A stretch of DNA of 64,000 nt from SCUS01 sp966211675. GTDB taxonomy: Bacteria; Myxococcota_A; Polyangia; Polyangiales; Ga0077539. Position 1 is the stretch's first letter, and each line of letters opens with the position of its first letter. Shown here piece by piece: positions 55,657 to 63,419 of this stretch. Location: positions 62,001 to 126,000 of the forward strand of contig CBIHPK010000002.1 in the NCBI GenBank assembly GCA_966211675.1. The letters are read 5' to 3'. The notes under the pieces are model-generated. The model searched no databases, was not told the DNA's origin, and saw nothing but the letters and a program-made list of their open reading frames with translations. The translations under genes and the position numbers were made by a program.

Positions 55657-58065
55657 TCAGAGCCCCCGGAGGTAGTCGAAGAGGGAGCCCAGGTTCACGC
55701 CGAGGTGCAGCGCGATGTTGACCGCGCTGTCCGAGGCGGCGGGCGCCACGCCGAACACGGTCGGCTGGATGAGCACGCCGAAGCTCACCATCCTCGGGAT
55801 GGCGAAGGGGCCGCCGGAGAGGGTGACGTCGAGGCCGGTGCCGGTGTGGAGCGCGCGGCCGTCGCCCGGCGAGGCGAGCACCATCACCGGGATGGACACG
55901 TCGAGCGTGAGCCACGAGACGACGCGGGCCCGGGGCGAGACGCGGGCGTAGAGGAGCGGGGCGGCGACGCCGATGGAGACGCAGTCGCCGCGGCTGCACT
56001 GCGAGTGGAGCTCGTACTGCGCGCGGAGCTCGACGCTGCCGGGCAGGCCCCAGCGGAAGTAGAAGGGCCCCGCGTCGGCGCTGCGGTGGATGAGCGGAGG
56101 GGTCGACCGGAGCCGCGCCCGCGCGAGGCAGGTGAAGCGGACTCCCGGCGCGTCGGCGGCGCTCTCGGTCGCGAGGAAGGCGTGGACGCTCCCCTCCGAG
56201 GGAAGCGCGCGGAGGTTCTCGAGGAGGTCGTCGGGCGAGCGAGGACAGACGTCGCGGTCGGAGAGCAGCACCACCAGGGCGCTCCGGCCAGGGGCGTGCA
56301 GCTCGGGCTCGACGCGCAGCCGGGTGGGGATGACCCGGTTGATCCGAGCGCTGTCGTCGGCGGCGACGGAGGGGTCGGAGGTGGTGGCGCTGAAGGCGTT
56401 GATGGCGGCGGTCACGTCGGGCGTCGTCGCGAGGCGCCACTCGGGGAGGCCCGCGCGCGCGGTGAACGCGAAGGTGTCGTCCCCGGCGCCGGGCACGGTG
56501 CTCCAGGGGTCGGAGAGGGACATCGAGCCGTGGTCGACCAGGCCCACCGGGAGCCACGCGTCGCGCGGTCGGAGCACGGCGATGCGGGCCAGGGCGAGGT
56601 CCTGCGGGGCGCAGCGCGGGTCGTCGGCGGGGCGCATCACCACCTGCCAGAGCCCGGCCGCGCGGTCGTCGAAGGCGTGGGCGCCGCGCGCGTCGAGGGC
56701 GACTCCCTCGCGAGGACCCTGCTCGGCGCTCGTGGGGCAGAGCACCATCCGCGAGCCCTGCGGGAGCGCGTCCGGCGCGAGCACCCGGTCGCCGACGGTG
56801 GCGAGCCGCACCGGGCTCTCGGCCTCCAGCGGCACCCGCTCGGCCTCGCCCGCGCCGGCCTGGCTCACCCCGACGCCGTCGCCGGTGCGGGTGAACACGT
56901 CGAGGTGGCGCTCCAGCGTGAAGGCCTCGGGAATACCCGTCACGGTAAGCGGGGCGACCTGCGCGAGCGCCACGCAGCGGAGCGAGGCGAGCTCCGCGGG
57001 GGTCGCTCGGGCGTTGCGGGTCGGCGCCGCGGTGTAGCGCCCGGCGTGGCAGAGGCGGAGCGATCCGAGCACCTCGGCCCAGTCGCGGCGGCCGGGGGCC
57101 ATCGCGCCTCCGGGCGCGCCGTAGCGCCGTCGCATCACCGAGCGAACGGCCTCGTCGGGGACCGTGAGCGCGCTGCCGTCGGCGTCGACGCGGGCGCTGA
57201 AGGTGGCGGCGGAGCCGTCGCGGTCGGGCGCGGCGGTCACCACCAGGGCGCTGGCGGCGGCGGCGGTGACGAGCTCGCTCCAGCGCATCGGGTCGCGGGC
57301 GAAGAGGTCCGCGCGAGGCGTGAGGCGCAGCTCGCCGCGGCGCCAGTCGGTGTCGAACCAGCGCGTGGCGGACTCGGAGAAGAGCCGCTGGAGGGGGGTC
57401 TGCGGGTCGCCGAAGCGCATGCTGTCGACGCGCAGCGCGAGGTCGCCGCCGTGGCGGCGGAGGTAGATCCCGGCGGCCGCGACGGAGCGCGGGACATCGA
57501 CGCTCTGCGCCTCGCCCAGCGCGAGCAGCCGTGCGCCCGCGGTCGCGGTGAGCAGCGTCGGGGCGTCGGCGCCGTCGACCACCAGGAGCTCGACCCCCTC
57601 GACCGGGCACGCGGTGAGGCGCGGCGCGGTGAGGCGCAGCTCCCCGGTGGCCGTGCGCTCGAAGCGCACCGCGGTGGTGCCCTCGCCGAGGTGCGCGAGG
57701 CAGGGGCGCAGCGCGACGGACTGCGCCGGCGGCGTGTCGCGCCCGCTGGCCGGCGGGAGCGCGAAGACCTCGAGGTCCGCCGCGAGGTCGCGGCGAGCCG
57801 GGGGGAGCCCCACGTCGCGCAGCAGGGTGGGCAGATCGCGCTCTCCCTCGGGGAGCGTGACCCCCTCGCGGAGCACCGTCCCGCCGACGGTGCGGACGCC
57901 GTAGCGGCAATCGGCCTGCGAGCGGAAGCGGTCGGTGAGCGCGGCCGTCACGTGGGTCGTCGGCGCGGAGGCGGTGGTCGGAGCGAAGCAGAAGGTCTGC
58001 GCGCTCGCGGTCGTCGGGACGAAGGGGAGCGCGAGGCCGAGGGCCAGGAGGGGAGGGAGCCGCAT
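55657..58065 (-). CDS. Exported protein with probable outer-membrane barrel
   Basis: An 802-residue exported protein (MRLPPLLALGLALPFVPTTASAQ, ATG 58065; a longer frame without signal is rejected). The N-terminal two thirds are beta-rich with scattered Cys (TVGGTVLREGVTLPEG, LFARDPMRWSELV). A short alpha/beta region with SALVVLLSDRDVCPRSPDDLLENL follows. The last 150 residues have alternating amphipathic strands (SVELRAQYELHSQ, WLTLDVSIPVMVLASPG, MVSFGVLIQPTVF) ending FDYLRGL, typical of an outer-membrane barrel. No family recognised. Likely co-transcribed with the OmpA-like lipoprotein. Confidence 0.65.
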   Translation of the reverse strand: MRLPPLLALGLALPFVPTTASAQTFCFAPTTASAPTTHVTAALTDRFRSQADCRYGVRTVGGTVLREGVTLPEGERDLPTLLRDVGLPPARRDLAADLEVFALPPASGRDTPPAQSVALRPCLAHLGEGTTAVRFERTATGELRLTAPRLTACPVEGVELLVVDGADAPTLLTATAGARLLALGEAQSVDVPRSVAAAGIYLRRHGGDLALRVDSMRFGDPQTPLQRLFSESATRWFDTDWRRGELRLTPRADLFARDPMRWSELVTAAAASALVVTAAPDRDGSAATFSARVDADGSALTVPDEAVRSVMRRRYGAPGGAMAPGRRDWAEVLGSLRLCHAGRYTAAPTRNARATPAELASLRCVALAQVAPLTVTGIPEAFTLERHLDVFTRTGDGVGVSQAGAGEAERVPLEAESPVRLATVGDRVLAPDALPQGSRMVLCPTSAEQGPREGVALDARGAHAFDDRAAGLWQVVMRPADDPRCAPQDLALARIAVLRPRDAWLPVGLVDHGSMSLSDPWSTVPGAGDDTFAFTARAGLPEWRLATTPDVTAAINAFSATTSDPSVAADDSARINRVIPTRLRVEPELHAPGRSALVVLLSDRDVCPRSPDDLLENLRALPSEGSVHAFLATESAADAPGVRFTCLARARLRSTPPLIHRSADAGPFYFRWGLPGSVELRAQYELHSQCSRGDCVSIGVAAPLLYARVSPRARVVSWLTLDVSIPVMVLASPGDGRALHTGTGLDVTLSGGPFAIPRMVSFGVLIQPTVFGVAPAASDSAVNIALHLGVNLGSLFDYLRGL

Positions 58066-58202
58066 CCGCGGGCGGGTAGCACGGACCGATGCGCCGGCTG
58101 GAGTTACTGTCGGAGGGCGGCGCGGGCGAGGCCGGTGGCCGCGTCGGCGGGGCGAACGGCGCTGCGTCACCCGCGGCGCTTCGTGATAGGGTCGCCCGCG
58201 GA

Positions 58203-59045
58203 ATGGCCAGGGACATCGATCAGCTCGTGGACGCGGTGGTGGCGAGGGTGACGCAGGAGATGGCGACGCCCGCAAAGGACGCGGTGCGCCCGACGGTGAC
58301 GCCGAGGGTCGGCAGCGCCGCCTCTGGCGCCGGGGGCGTCGCTCCGGTGGCCGGGCAGGCGAGCGCCGCGGCGCAGCCACGGCCCGACCTCGCGCGCGTC
58401 ATCGACCACACGCTGCTCAAGCCCGACGCCACGCGCGACGACCTGCGCAAGCTGTGCTCCGAGGCGATGACCTGGCGCTTCTTCTCGGTGTGCGTCAACA
58501 GCGTCAACGTCTCGTTCTGCCGGCAGCAGCTGACCGGCTCGACGGTCAGCGTGTGCGCGGTGGTGGGGTTCCCGCTGGGGGCGATGACGCCCAACGCGAA
58601 GGCCTTCGAGACCACCGAGGCGATCCGCGCGGGCGCCGACGAGATCGACATGGTCATCAACGTCGGCGCGCTGAAGTCCGGCGACTACGCGCTGGTGCTC
58701 GACGACATCGCGCGCGTCGTCGGCGCGGCGCCGGGGCGGGTGGTGAAGGTCATCCTCGAGACCTCGATGCTCAGCCGCGACGAGAAGGTCATCGCCTGCG
58801 CGCTCTCCAAGGCCGCGGGCGCGAGCTACGTGAAGACCTCGACGGGCTTCGGTGGCGGCGGGGCGACCGCCGAGGACATCGCGCTGATGCGCGGGGTCGT
58901 GGGCCCCGAGCTCGGCGTGAAGGCCAGCGGCGGAGTGCGCACGGCCGCCGACGCCGACCGGATGATCGCGGTCGGGGCGACCCGCCTTGGCGCGAGCAGC
59001 TCGGTGGCGATCGTCAGCGGCGGCACCGGCTCGTCGGGCTACTGA
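58203..59045 (+). CDS. deoC: Deoxyribose-phosphate aldolase with N-terminal targeting-like extension
   Basis: A 280-residue class I aldolase that interconverts 2-deoxyribose 5-phosphate with acetaldehyde and glyceraldehyde 3-phosphate. K211 in YVKTSTGF forms the Schiff base, K182 (VVKVILET) and D149 (EIDMVIN) complete the site, and VIDHTLLKPDAT begins the catalytic domain at residue 67. Before it are about 60 extra residues: an amphipathic helix (ARDIDQLVDAVVARVTQEM) and an Ala/Gly/Pro linker. That plan matches bacterial-microcompartment encapsulation peptides; deoC is a known cargo of some such loci. No shell gene is in the window. ATG 58203 begins the helix itself. Confidence 0.9.
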   Translation: MARDIDQLVDAVVARVTQEMATPAKDAVRPTVTPRVGSAASGAGGVAPVAGQASAAAQPRPDLARVIDHTLLKPDATRDDLRKLCSEAMTWRFFSVCVNSVNVSFCRQQLTGSTVSVCAVVGFPLGAMTPNAKAFETTEAIRAGADEIDMVINVGALKSGDYALVLDDIARVVGAAPGRVVKVILETSMLSRDEKVIACALSKAAGASYVKTSTGFGGGGATAEDIALMRGVVGPELGVKASGGVRTAADADRMIAVGATRLGASSSVAIVSGGTGSSGY

Positions 59046-59164
59046 TCCGCCGGGCGGAGCCGCCCGGCCCGGTCGCTGCTGGCCACGCGCCGCGGCCCTT
59101 GCGACACACCGCCACTCGGGTTACGCCCCCCGATCCGTCATCGTCTACGCGGGAGAACCATCCG

Positions 59165-60013
59165 ATGAACCCCACTCACGCACCGCTTCGCCGGGTCCGG
59201 TCCCTTGTGCGGCTCGCGCTCTGTCTCACGCTCGCCGCCTGTAGCGCCCGGGGCGTCGGCGGCGGCACGACGACCACCGGCGACTCCGGCACGCCGCAGC
59301 CCATGACCCTGTCGTTCACCTGCTCGCAGCTCTGCGCGCCGCTCGCGAGCGCGCCGTCGTGCGCGGGCGCGGGCGTGAGCACCTGCCAGAGCTCGTGCGC
59401 GGGTTCGCTGGCGTCGACGCCCGCGGCCTGCGTGGCGAGCGCCAACGCGCTCTACGCGTGCACCCAGACGGCGACGCCGTCGTGCTCGGCGGGGACGCAG
59501 TTTCCCTTCGCGGCGTGCCAGTCGCAGTACAGCGCCTACGTCGCGTGCGTCTCCACGCCTCAGGACGCGGGGACTCCGGCCGTGGACAGCGGCGTCCCGC
59601 CGAGGGACAGCGGGATGGTGACGCCGATGGACGAGTGCTCCGACGCGGCCGACTGCGCGGCCTGCACCGGGCGATCGTCGTGCGGCTGGTGCGCCGGTCG
59701 CTGCTGGCGGGGGTCTTCCACGGGACCGATCGGCGGCTCCTGCGGCGACTCCTCCTGGGCGTGGACCTCGGGGCAGTGCCAGTCGACGCCCCCGCCGCGC
59801 GACGCAGGTGGCCCGATCAGCCCGGCCTGCCAGTCGTGCGCGTTCTCGACGTGCCCCGATCAGGCGAACGCGTGCTCGGCCGAGCCCGCCTGCCTGCAGT
59901 GCGTGGTGGCGCCGAACGCGAGCTGCCTCTCCAACCCGCGCTTCGCGGCGATCGCCGAGTGCGCCTGCGGCGGCTGCGCCGAGGCGTGCGGCTCGCTCTG
60001 CGCGATGTTCTAG
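59165..60013 (+). CDS. Cys-rich lipoprotein
   Basis: A 282-residue lipoprotein (lipobox LAAC; GGGAGA before ATG 59165). After a Gly/Thr tether it has a Cys-rich helical domain (TCSQLCAPLASAPSC, TCQSSCAGSLASTPAACV), an Asp/Pro tether (PQDAGTPAVDSGVPPRDSG), a PSI-like segment (DCAACTGRSSCGWCAGRCW) and a third Cys-rich segment (ACQSCAFSTCP). About 30 Cys in all. Function unknown; it fits the surface-lipoprotein class of this window. serS follows 21 bases later. Confidence 0.75.
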   Translation: MNPTHAPLRRVRSLVRLALCLTLAACSARGVGGGTTTTGDSGTPQPMTLSFTCSQLCAPLASAPSCAGAGVSTCQSSCAGSLASTPAACVASANALYACTQTATPSCSAGTQFPFAACQSQYSAYVACVSTPQDAGTPAVDSGVPPRDSGMVTPMDECSDAADCAACTGRSSCGWCAGRCWRGSSTGPIGGSCGDSSWAWTSGQCQSTPPPRDAGGPISPACQSCAFSTCPDQANACSAEPACLQCVVAPNASCLSNPRFAAIAECACGGCAEACGSLCAMF

Positions 60014-60034
60014 AAGGCCCCGAAGGGAGCACCG

Positions 60035-61333
60035 ATGCTGGACCTACGATTTGTGGTGGAGCACCTCGACGAGGTGCGGGCTTCTCTCGGTCGCCGGGGA
60101 CCGCTCCCGCCCGGCTTCGATCGCATCACCGAGCTGGCGCAGGCCCGCCGCGAGGCGATCCTGGCGGGCGAGGCGAAGAAGCGCGCGGTCAACGAGGCGA
60201 GCGCGGGCTTCGCGAAGCTGGCCAAGGGCTCCCCCGAGCAGGCGGCCGCGAGGGCGGCGTCGAGGGCGCTCGGGGAGGAGGCCGCGGGCTTCGAGCGCGT
60301 GCAGAAGGCCGCCGAGGCCGAGATCGAAGATCTGCTGCTGCGCATGCCCAACATGGCCGACGCGTCGGTGCCCGACGGCGAGTCCGCGGAGCAGAACGTC
60401 GTGGTGCGAAGCTGGGGCGAGAAGCCCGTGCTGGCCTTTACGCCGCGAGAGCACTTCGACCTCGGCGAGGCCCTGGGCATCCTCGATTTCGAGCGCGCCT
60501 CGAAGCTCTCCGGCCCGCGCTTCAGCGTGCTCTGGGGCGCCGGCGCGGCGATGGAGCGCGCGCTCGTGCAGTTCATGCTCGACACGCACGTGCACGACCA
60601 CGGTTACACCGAGGTGTATCCGCCGTTCATGGTGAGGGCCGAGGCGCTGCGGGGCACTGGCAACCTGCCCAAGTTCGAGGCCGACCTCTTCAAGATCGCG
60701 GGCGACGGCGAGCGGGCCCACGACCTCTATCTGATCCCGACCGCGGAGGTGCCGGTGACCAACCTGCACTCGGGCGAGATCCTCGACGACGCGACGCTGC
60801 CGCGGCGCTACGTCGCCTTCACGCCGTGCTTCCGCAGCGAGGCCGGGTCCGCCGGGCGGGACACGCGCGGCCTGATCCGGCAGCACCAGTTCGACAAGGT
60901 CGAGGTCGTCCACCTCGAGCGGCCCGAGGAGAGCGAAGCGGCGCACGAGCGGCTGACGGGGGCGGCGGAGTCGATCCTGCAGCGCCTCGGGCTGCACTAC
61001 CGCGTGGTGCTGCTCTGCACCGGCGACATGAGCGTGAACTCTCGCAAGACCTACGACATCGAGGTCTGGCTGCCGGGGCAGAACGCCTACCGGGAGATCT
61101 CGTCGTGCTCGAACTTCGGGGATTTCCAGGCCCGCCGGGCGGGGCTGAAGTACCGCCCCGCGGGCGACTCGAAGGCGAAGCCGCGGCTGCTGCACACGCT
61201 CAACGGCTCGGCGCTGGCGGTGGGTCGCACGCTCGTGGCCATTCTCGAGCAGTACCAGCAGCGGGACGGCAGCGTGGTGGTCCCGGAGGTGCTGCGGCCG
61301 TACATGCGAGGGCTCGAGCGCATCACGCGCTGA
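60035..61333 (+). CDS. serS: Seryl-tRNA synthetase
   Basis: Class II synthetase of 432 residues charging tRNA-Ser (and tRNA-Sec where present). An N-terminal coiled-coil arm at about 25-105 contacts the tRNA; motif 2 is FRSEAGSAGRDTRGL with RQHQF, motif 3 is LNGSALAVGRTLVAILE. IPTAEVPVTNLH and EISSCSNFGDFQARR are SerRS-specific. ATG 60035 has GGGAG upstream. Confidence 0.96.
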   Translation: MLDLRFVVEHLDEVRASLGRRGPLPPGFDRITELAQARREAILAGEAKKRAVNEASAGFAKLAKGSPEQAAARAASRALGEEAAGFERVQKAAEAEIEDLLLRMPNMADASVPDGESAEQNVVVRSWGEKPVLAFTPREHFDLGEALGILDFERASKLSGPRFSVLWGAGAAMERALVQFMLDTHVHDHGYTEVYPPFMVRAEALRGTGNLPKFEADLFKIAGDGERAHDLYLIPTAEVPVTNLHSGEILDDATLPRRYVAFTPCFRSEAGSAGRDTRGLIRQHQFDKVEVVHLERPEESEAAHERLTGAAESILQRLGLHYRVVLLCTGDMSVNSRKTYDIEVWLPGQNAYREISSCSNFGDFQARRAGLKYRPAGDSKAKPRLLHTLNGSALAVGRTLVAILEQYQQRDGSVVVPEVLRPYMRGLERITR

Positions 61334-61348
61334 GCGGGCCGGAGCGGG

Positions 61349-62341
61349 CTACTGCCCTCGCAGCAGCGAGAGGTAGGCCTGCATCAGGCGGTCGCCGCCG
61401 AGCATGTACTCGATCGCCCCGAGCGCCAGGAAGGGACCGAAGGGGATCATGGTCCGCATCAGCGGCTCTGGTCCCTCGTCGGTCGCGGCCAGGTCGGTCT
61501 CGCCGACGTGATCCTCTTCGTCGTCCGAGGGGCCGAGCCTCCACCCGGTGACGCGCGAGACGAGGGCCAGGAACTTCTCCGAGAACGACTCGACGTCGTA
61601 GTCGAGGTCGTCGGGGTCGATGTCGGGGGCGAGCTTCCACCCGGTGACGCGCGCCAGCAGGGTCGCGAGGATGCCCTGCATCGACCCGAGGAAGAGCGCG
61701 AACAGCACCGCGTGGGGGCCGAGCAGCGCGCCCACCATGGCGAGGAGCTTCACGTCTCCGAGGCCCATGCCGTCGCGCTTCAGGAAGCGATCCCAGACGA
61801 AGTAGAACGCGTACGGGATGCCGGCGCCGAGGGCGATGCCGAGGAGCGAGGCCCTCCAGCCGATGCCCGGGAGCATGAGGCTGGCGGCAAAGCCCAGGAC
61901 CGTGCCGCCCAGGGTGATGAAGTCCGGGAGGAGGAGCTTCTGCAGGTCGATGAAGGAGGCCGTCAGCAGCCCCCAGGCGAAGGCGAAGCGCACGAAGAAG
62001 AGCGCGAGGAACACCGGCAGCGCGAGGTCGACCTGCGAGCGCAGCAGCAGCTCGACCAGGGCGAGCGCCGAGACCGCGTACATCGCCTCGATGAGCGCGT
62101 AGCGGGGCGAGATGGGGGCCTTGCAGTCGCGGCATCGACCGCGCAGCCAGAGCCACGCGAGGATGGGCACGTTGTCGTAGGGCCGCACCGGCTTCTGGCA
62201 GTGGGGGCAGTGGGACCCTGGCCGCACGACCGAGTGTCGGGGCCATCGATGGACGACGACGGTGGCGAAGCTCCCCCAGATCGCGCCCCAGGCGAAGGCG
62301 AACACACGGAAGAACCAGGCCGGGAGATCGGCTGCGGTCAT
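61349..62341 (-). CDS. pilD: Prepilin peptidase with acidic insertion
   Basis: A 330-residue inner-membrane aspartic protease and N-methyltransferase that processes type IV pilins and type II secretion pseudopilins, such as the one at 5833. The zinc CxxC pairs are C45/C48 and C70/C73; the catalytic Asp residues are D132 (SFIDLQKLLLPD) and D196 (GMGLGDVKLL). Between the usual helix after GLGDVK and the final FGPFLALGA there is an acidic insert of about 60 residues containing two related segments, ARVTGWKLAP and SRVTGWRLGP. Its ATG overlaps the stop of the TPR gene (ATGA). Confidence 0.92.
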   Translation of the reverse strand: MTAADLPAWFFRVFAFAWGAIWGSFATVVVHRWPRHSVVRPGSHCPHCQKPVRPYDNVPILAWLWLRGRCRDCKAPISPRYALIEAMYAVSALALVELLLRSQVDLALPVFLALFFVRFAFAWGLLTASFIDLQKLLLPDFITLGGTVLGFAASLMLPGIGWRASLLGIALGAGIPYAFYFVWDRFLKRDGMGLGDVKLLAMVGALLGPHAVLFALFLGSMQGILATLLARVTGWKLAPDIDPDDLDYDVESFSEKFLALVSRVTGWRLGPSDDEEDHVGETDLAATDEGPEPLMRTMIPFGPFLALGAIEYMLGGDRLMQAYLSLLRGQ

Positions 62342-63108
62342 CCGGCGGGGGTGGGCGGGCTCGTCGGCGGCGACGAAGGAGTCTGGGGCGGGGCTCGCAG
62401 CGCGCGCAGGCAGAGCCGGGCGCGGCGGAGCTCGTTCGCCAGGGTGACCGCCCGCATCGGGTCGTGCTGGTTGCGGCGGATGAAGATCACCAGGTGCCGG
62501 CGGGCTCGCCGTCGATCGCCGGTCGCGGCGTAGAGCAGGCCGAGGACGTAGCGACCGAAGCCCTCGCCGCAGCGCGCGGACTCGAGCTCGTCGATGCGCT
62601 CGTCCAGGTCGTCGATGTCCGAGGGCGCTTCGCCCGCGTCGAGGCGAACGAGCGCGGCGTAGGCCCGGTGCAGGGCGCGCGTGGTGGTCGACCAGCGGAC
62701 GGCGCGGTCGAGGGCGCTGAGGGCCTCCTCGGACTGTTCGGCGTGGTGGAGGGCGATGCCCACGGAGAACCAGTGCATGCCGCGGCGCGAGGCCGGGGCG
62801 TTGCGGGCCGCGATGCGATAGGCCTGGGCGGCGCGCATCCACCAGCCCAGGGTGAGGCAGGCGCGGCCGAGGTCGACGTGGGCAATCTCCTGGGCGACCC
62901 CGAGGCGGACCATCTTGCGGGCGACGGCGTGGGCCGAGCGCACCCGGCGCGCATAGAGGTGGGAGCGATAAATCTCGCGCAGGAGCAGGACGCGCGTCTC
63001 GGCGTCGACCCGATCGGAGGCGTAGCGGAGCCCCTTCTCGGCGTAGACGGCTGCGGCATCGGGTGACCCGGTGTGGAGCGCCAGACGGAGGTAGTCGTCT
63101 GCCGTCAT
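62338..63108 (-). CDS. TPR-like helical repeat protein
   Basis: A 256-residue helical protein with TPR-type pairs (AAQAYRIAARNAPASRRG, GIALHHAEQSEEALSALDRAV, YVLGLLYAATGDRRRARRHL) and a Pro/Ser/Thr tail. ATG 63108 has AGGAAG upstream; a GTG at 63126 would add six residues. No signal is seen. Its coupling to pilD suggests a role in pilus or secretion assembly, but this rests on position alone. Confidence 0.78.
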   Translation of the reverse strand: MTADDYLRLALHTGSPDAAAVYAEKGLRYASDRVDAETRVLLLREIYRSHLYARRVRSAHAVARKMVRLGVAQEIAHVDLGRACLTLGWWMRAAQAYRIAARNAPASRRGMHWFSVGIALHHAEQSEEALSALDRAVRWSTTTRALHRAYAALVRLDAGEAPSDIDDLDERIDELESARCGEGFGRYVLGLLYAATGDRRRARRHLVIFIRRNQHDPMRAVTLANELRRARLCLRALRAPPQTPSSPPTSPPTPAG

Positions 63109-63419
63109 GGGTCGCTGCTTCCTCACGATCCAAAACCTATAGCAGTTTCAAGCTCTCCCGGACACGAACCTTTACTGGTGGACTGAGTCCGCCGACAGGG
63201 AATGTCACTCCAGGGGGCGCTGCTTTCGCCTGCATTTCCCAGGGGATCACCGGTCGCGTCGGGCCTGGAACGCTGGAGTTCCAGCGACTGTGGCCCGTCA
63301 GCACGGGCCCCGCAGCGGAGCGCGAACGCTTCCGTTGGCGGGCCCGGTAGGGGTACACTTTCGCCCTGCACCGGGAGAGCTCTGAGCGGAGGGGGCGCCC
63401 GAAGGGAACGAGCGGGAGG
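63109..63419. other. Intergenic region with two strong hairpins, 311 bp
   Basis: Upstream of the TPR-pilD operon and downstream of the PP2C gene, both minus strand. It contains CGCTGGA-GT-TCCAGCG at 63271-63286, overlapping a CTGGAA...TTCCAG pairing (63265-63284), and GGCCCGT-CAGC-ACGGGCC at 63292-63309. On the minus strand near 63135-63143 TGCTATAGG resembles an extended -10 for the TPR gene. Small open frames here lack codon character or ribosome sites. Confidence 0.55.
63292..63309 (-). terminator. 7-bp stem, 4-base loop hairpin
   Basis: GGCCCGT pairs with ACGGGCC around CAGC. It lies about 110 bases beyond the PP2C stop on the minus strand and may terminate that message or belong to a small RNA with the neighbouring hairpin at 63265-63286. 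No U-run. Confidence 0.35.

Noticed and set aside
54454..58251. Plus-strand 1265-residue and minus-strand 1236-residue frames
   Set aside because: Both are out-of-frame shadows of the lipoprotein and barrel genes at 54535-58065, made of low-complexity Arg/Gly/Ala sequence.
63063..63371. Small frames on both strands in the 311-bp gap
   Set aside because: No ribosome sites, no family resemblance, and the region is better explained by hairpins.
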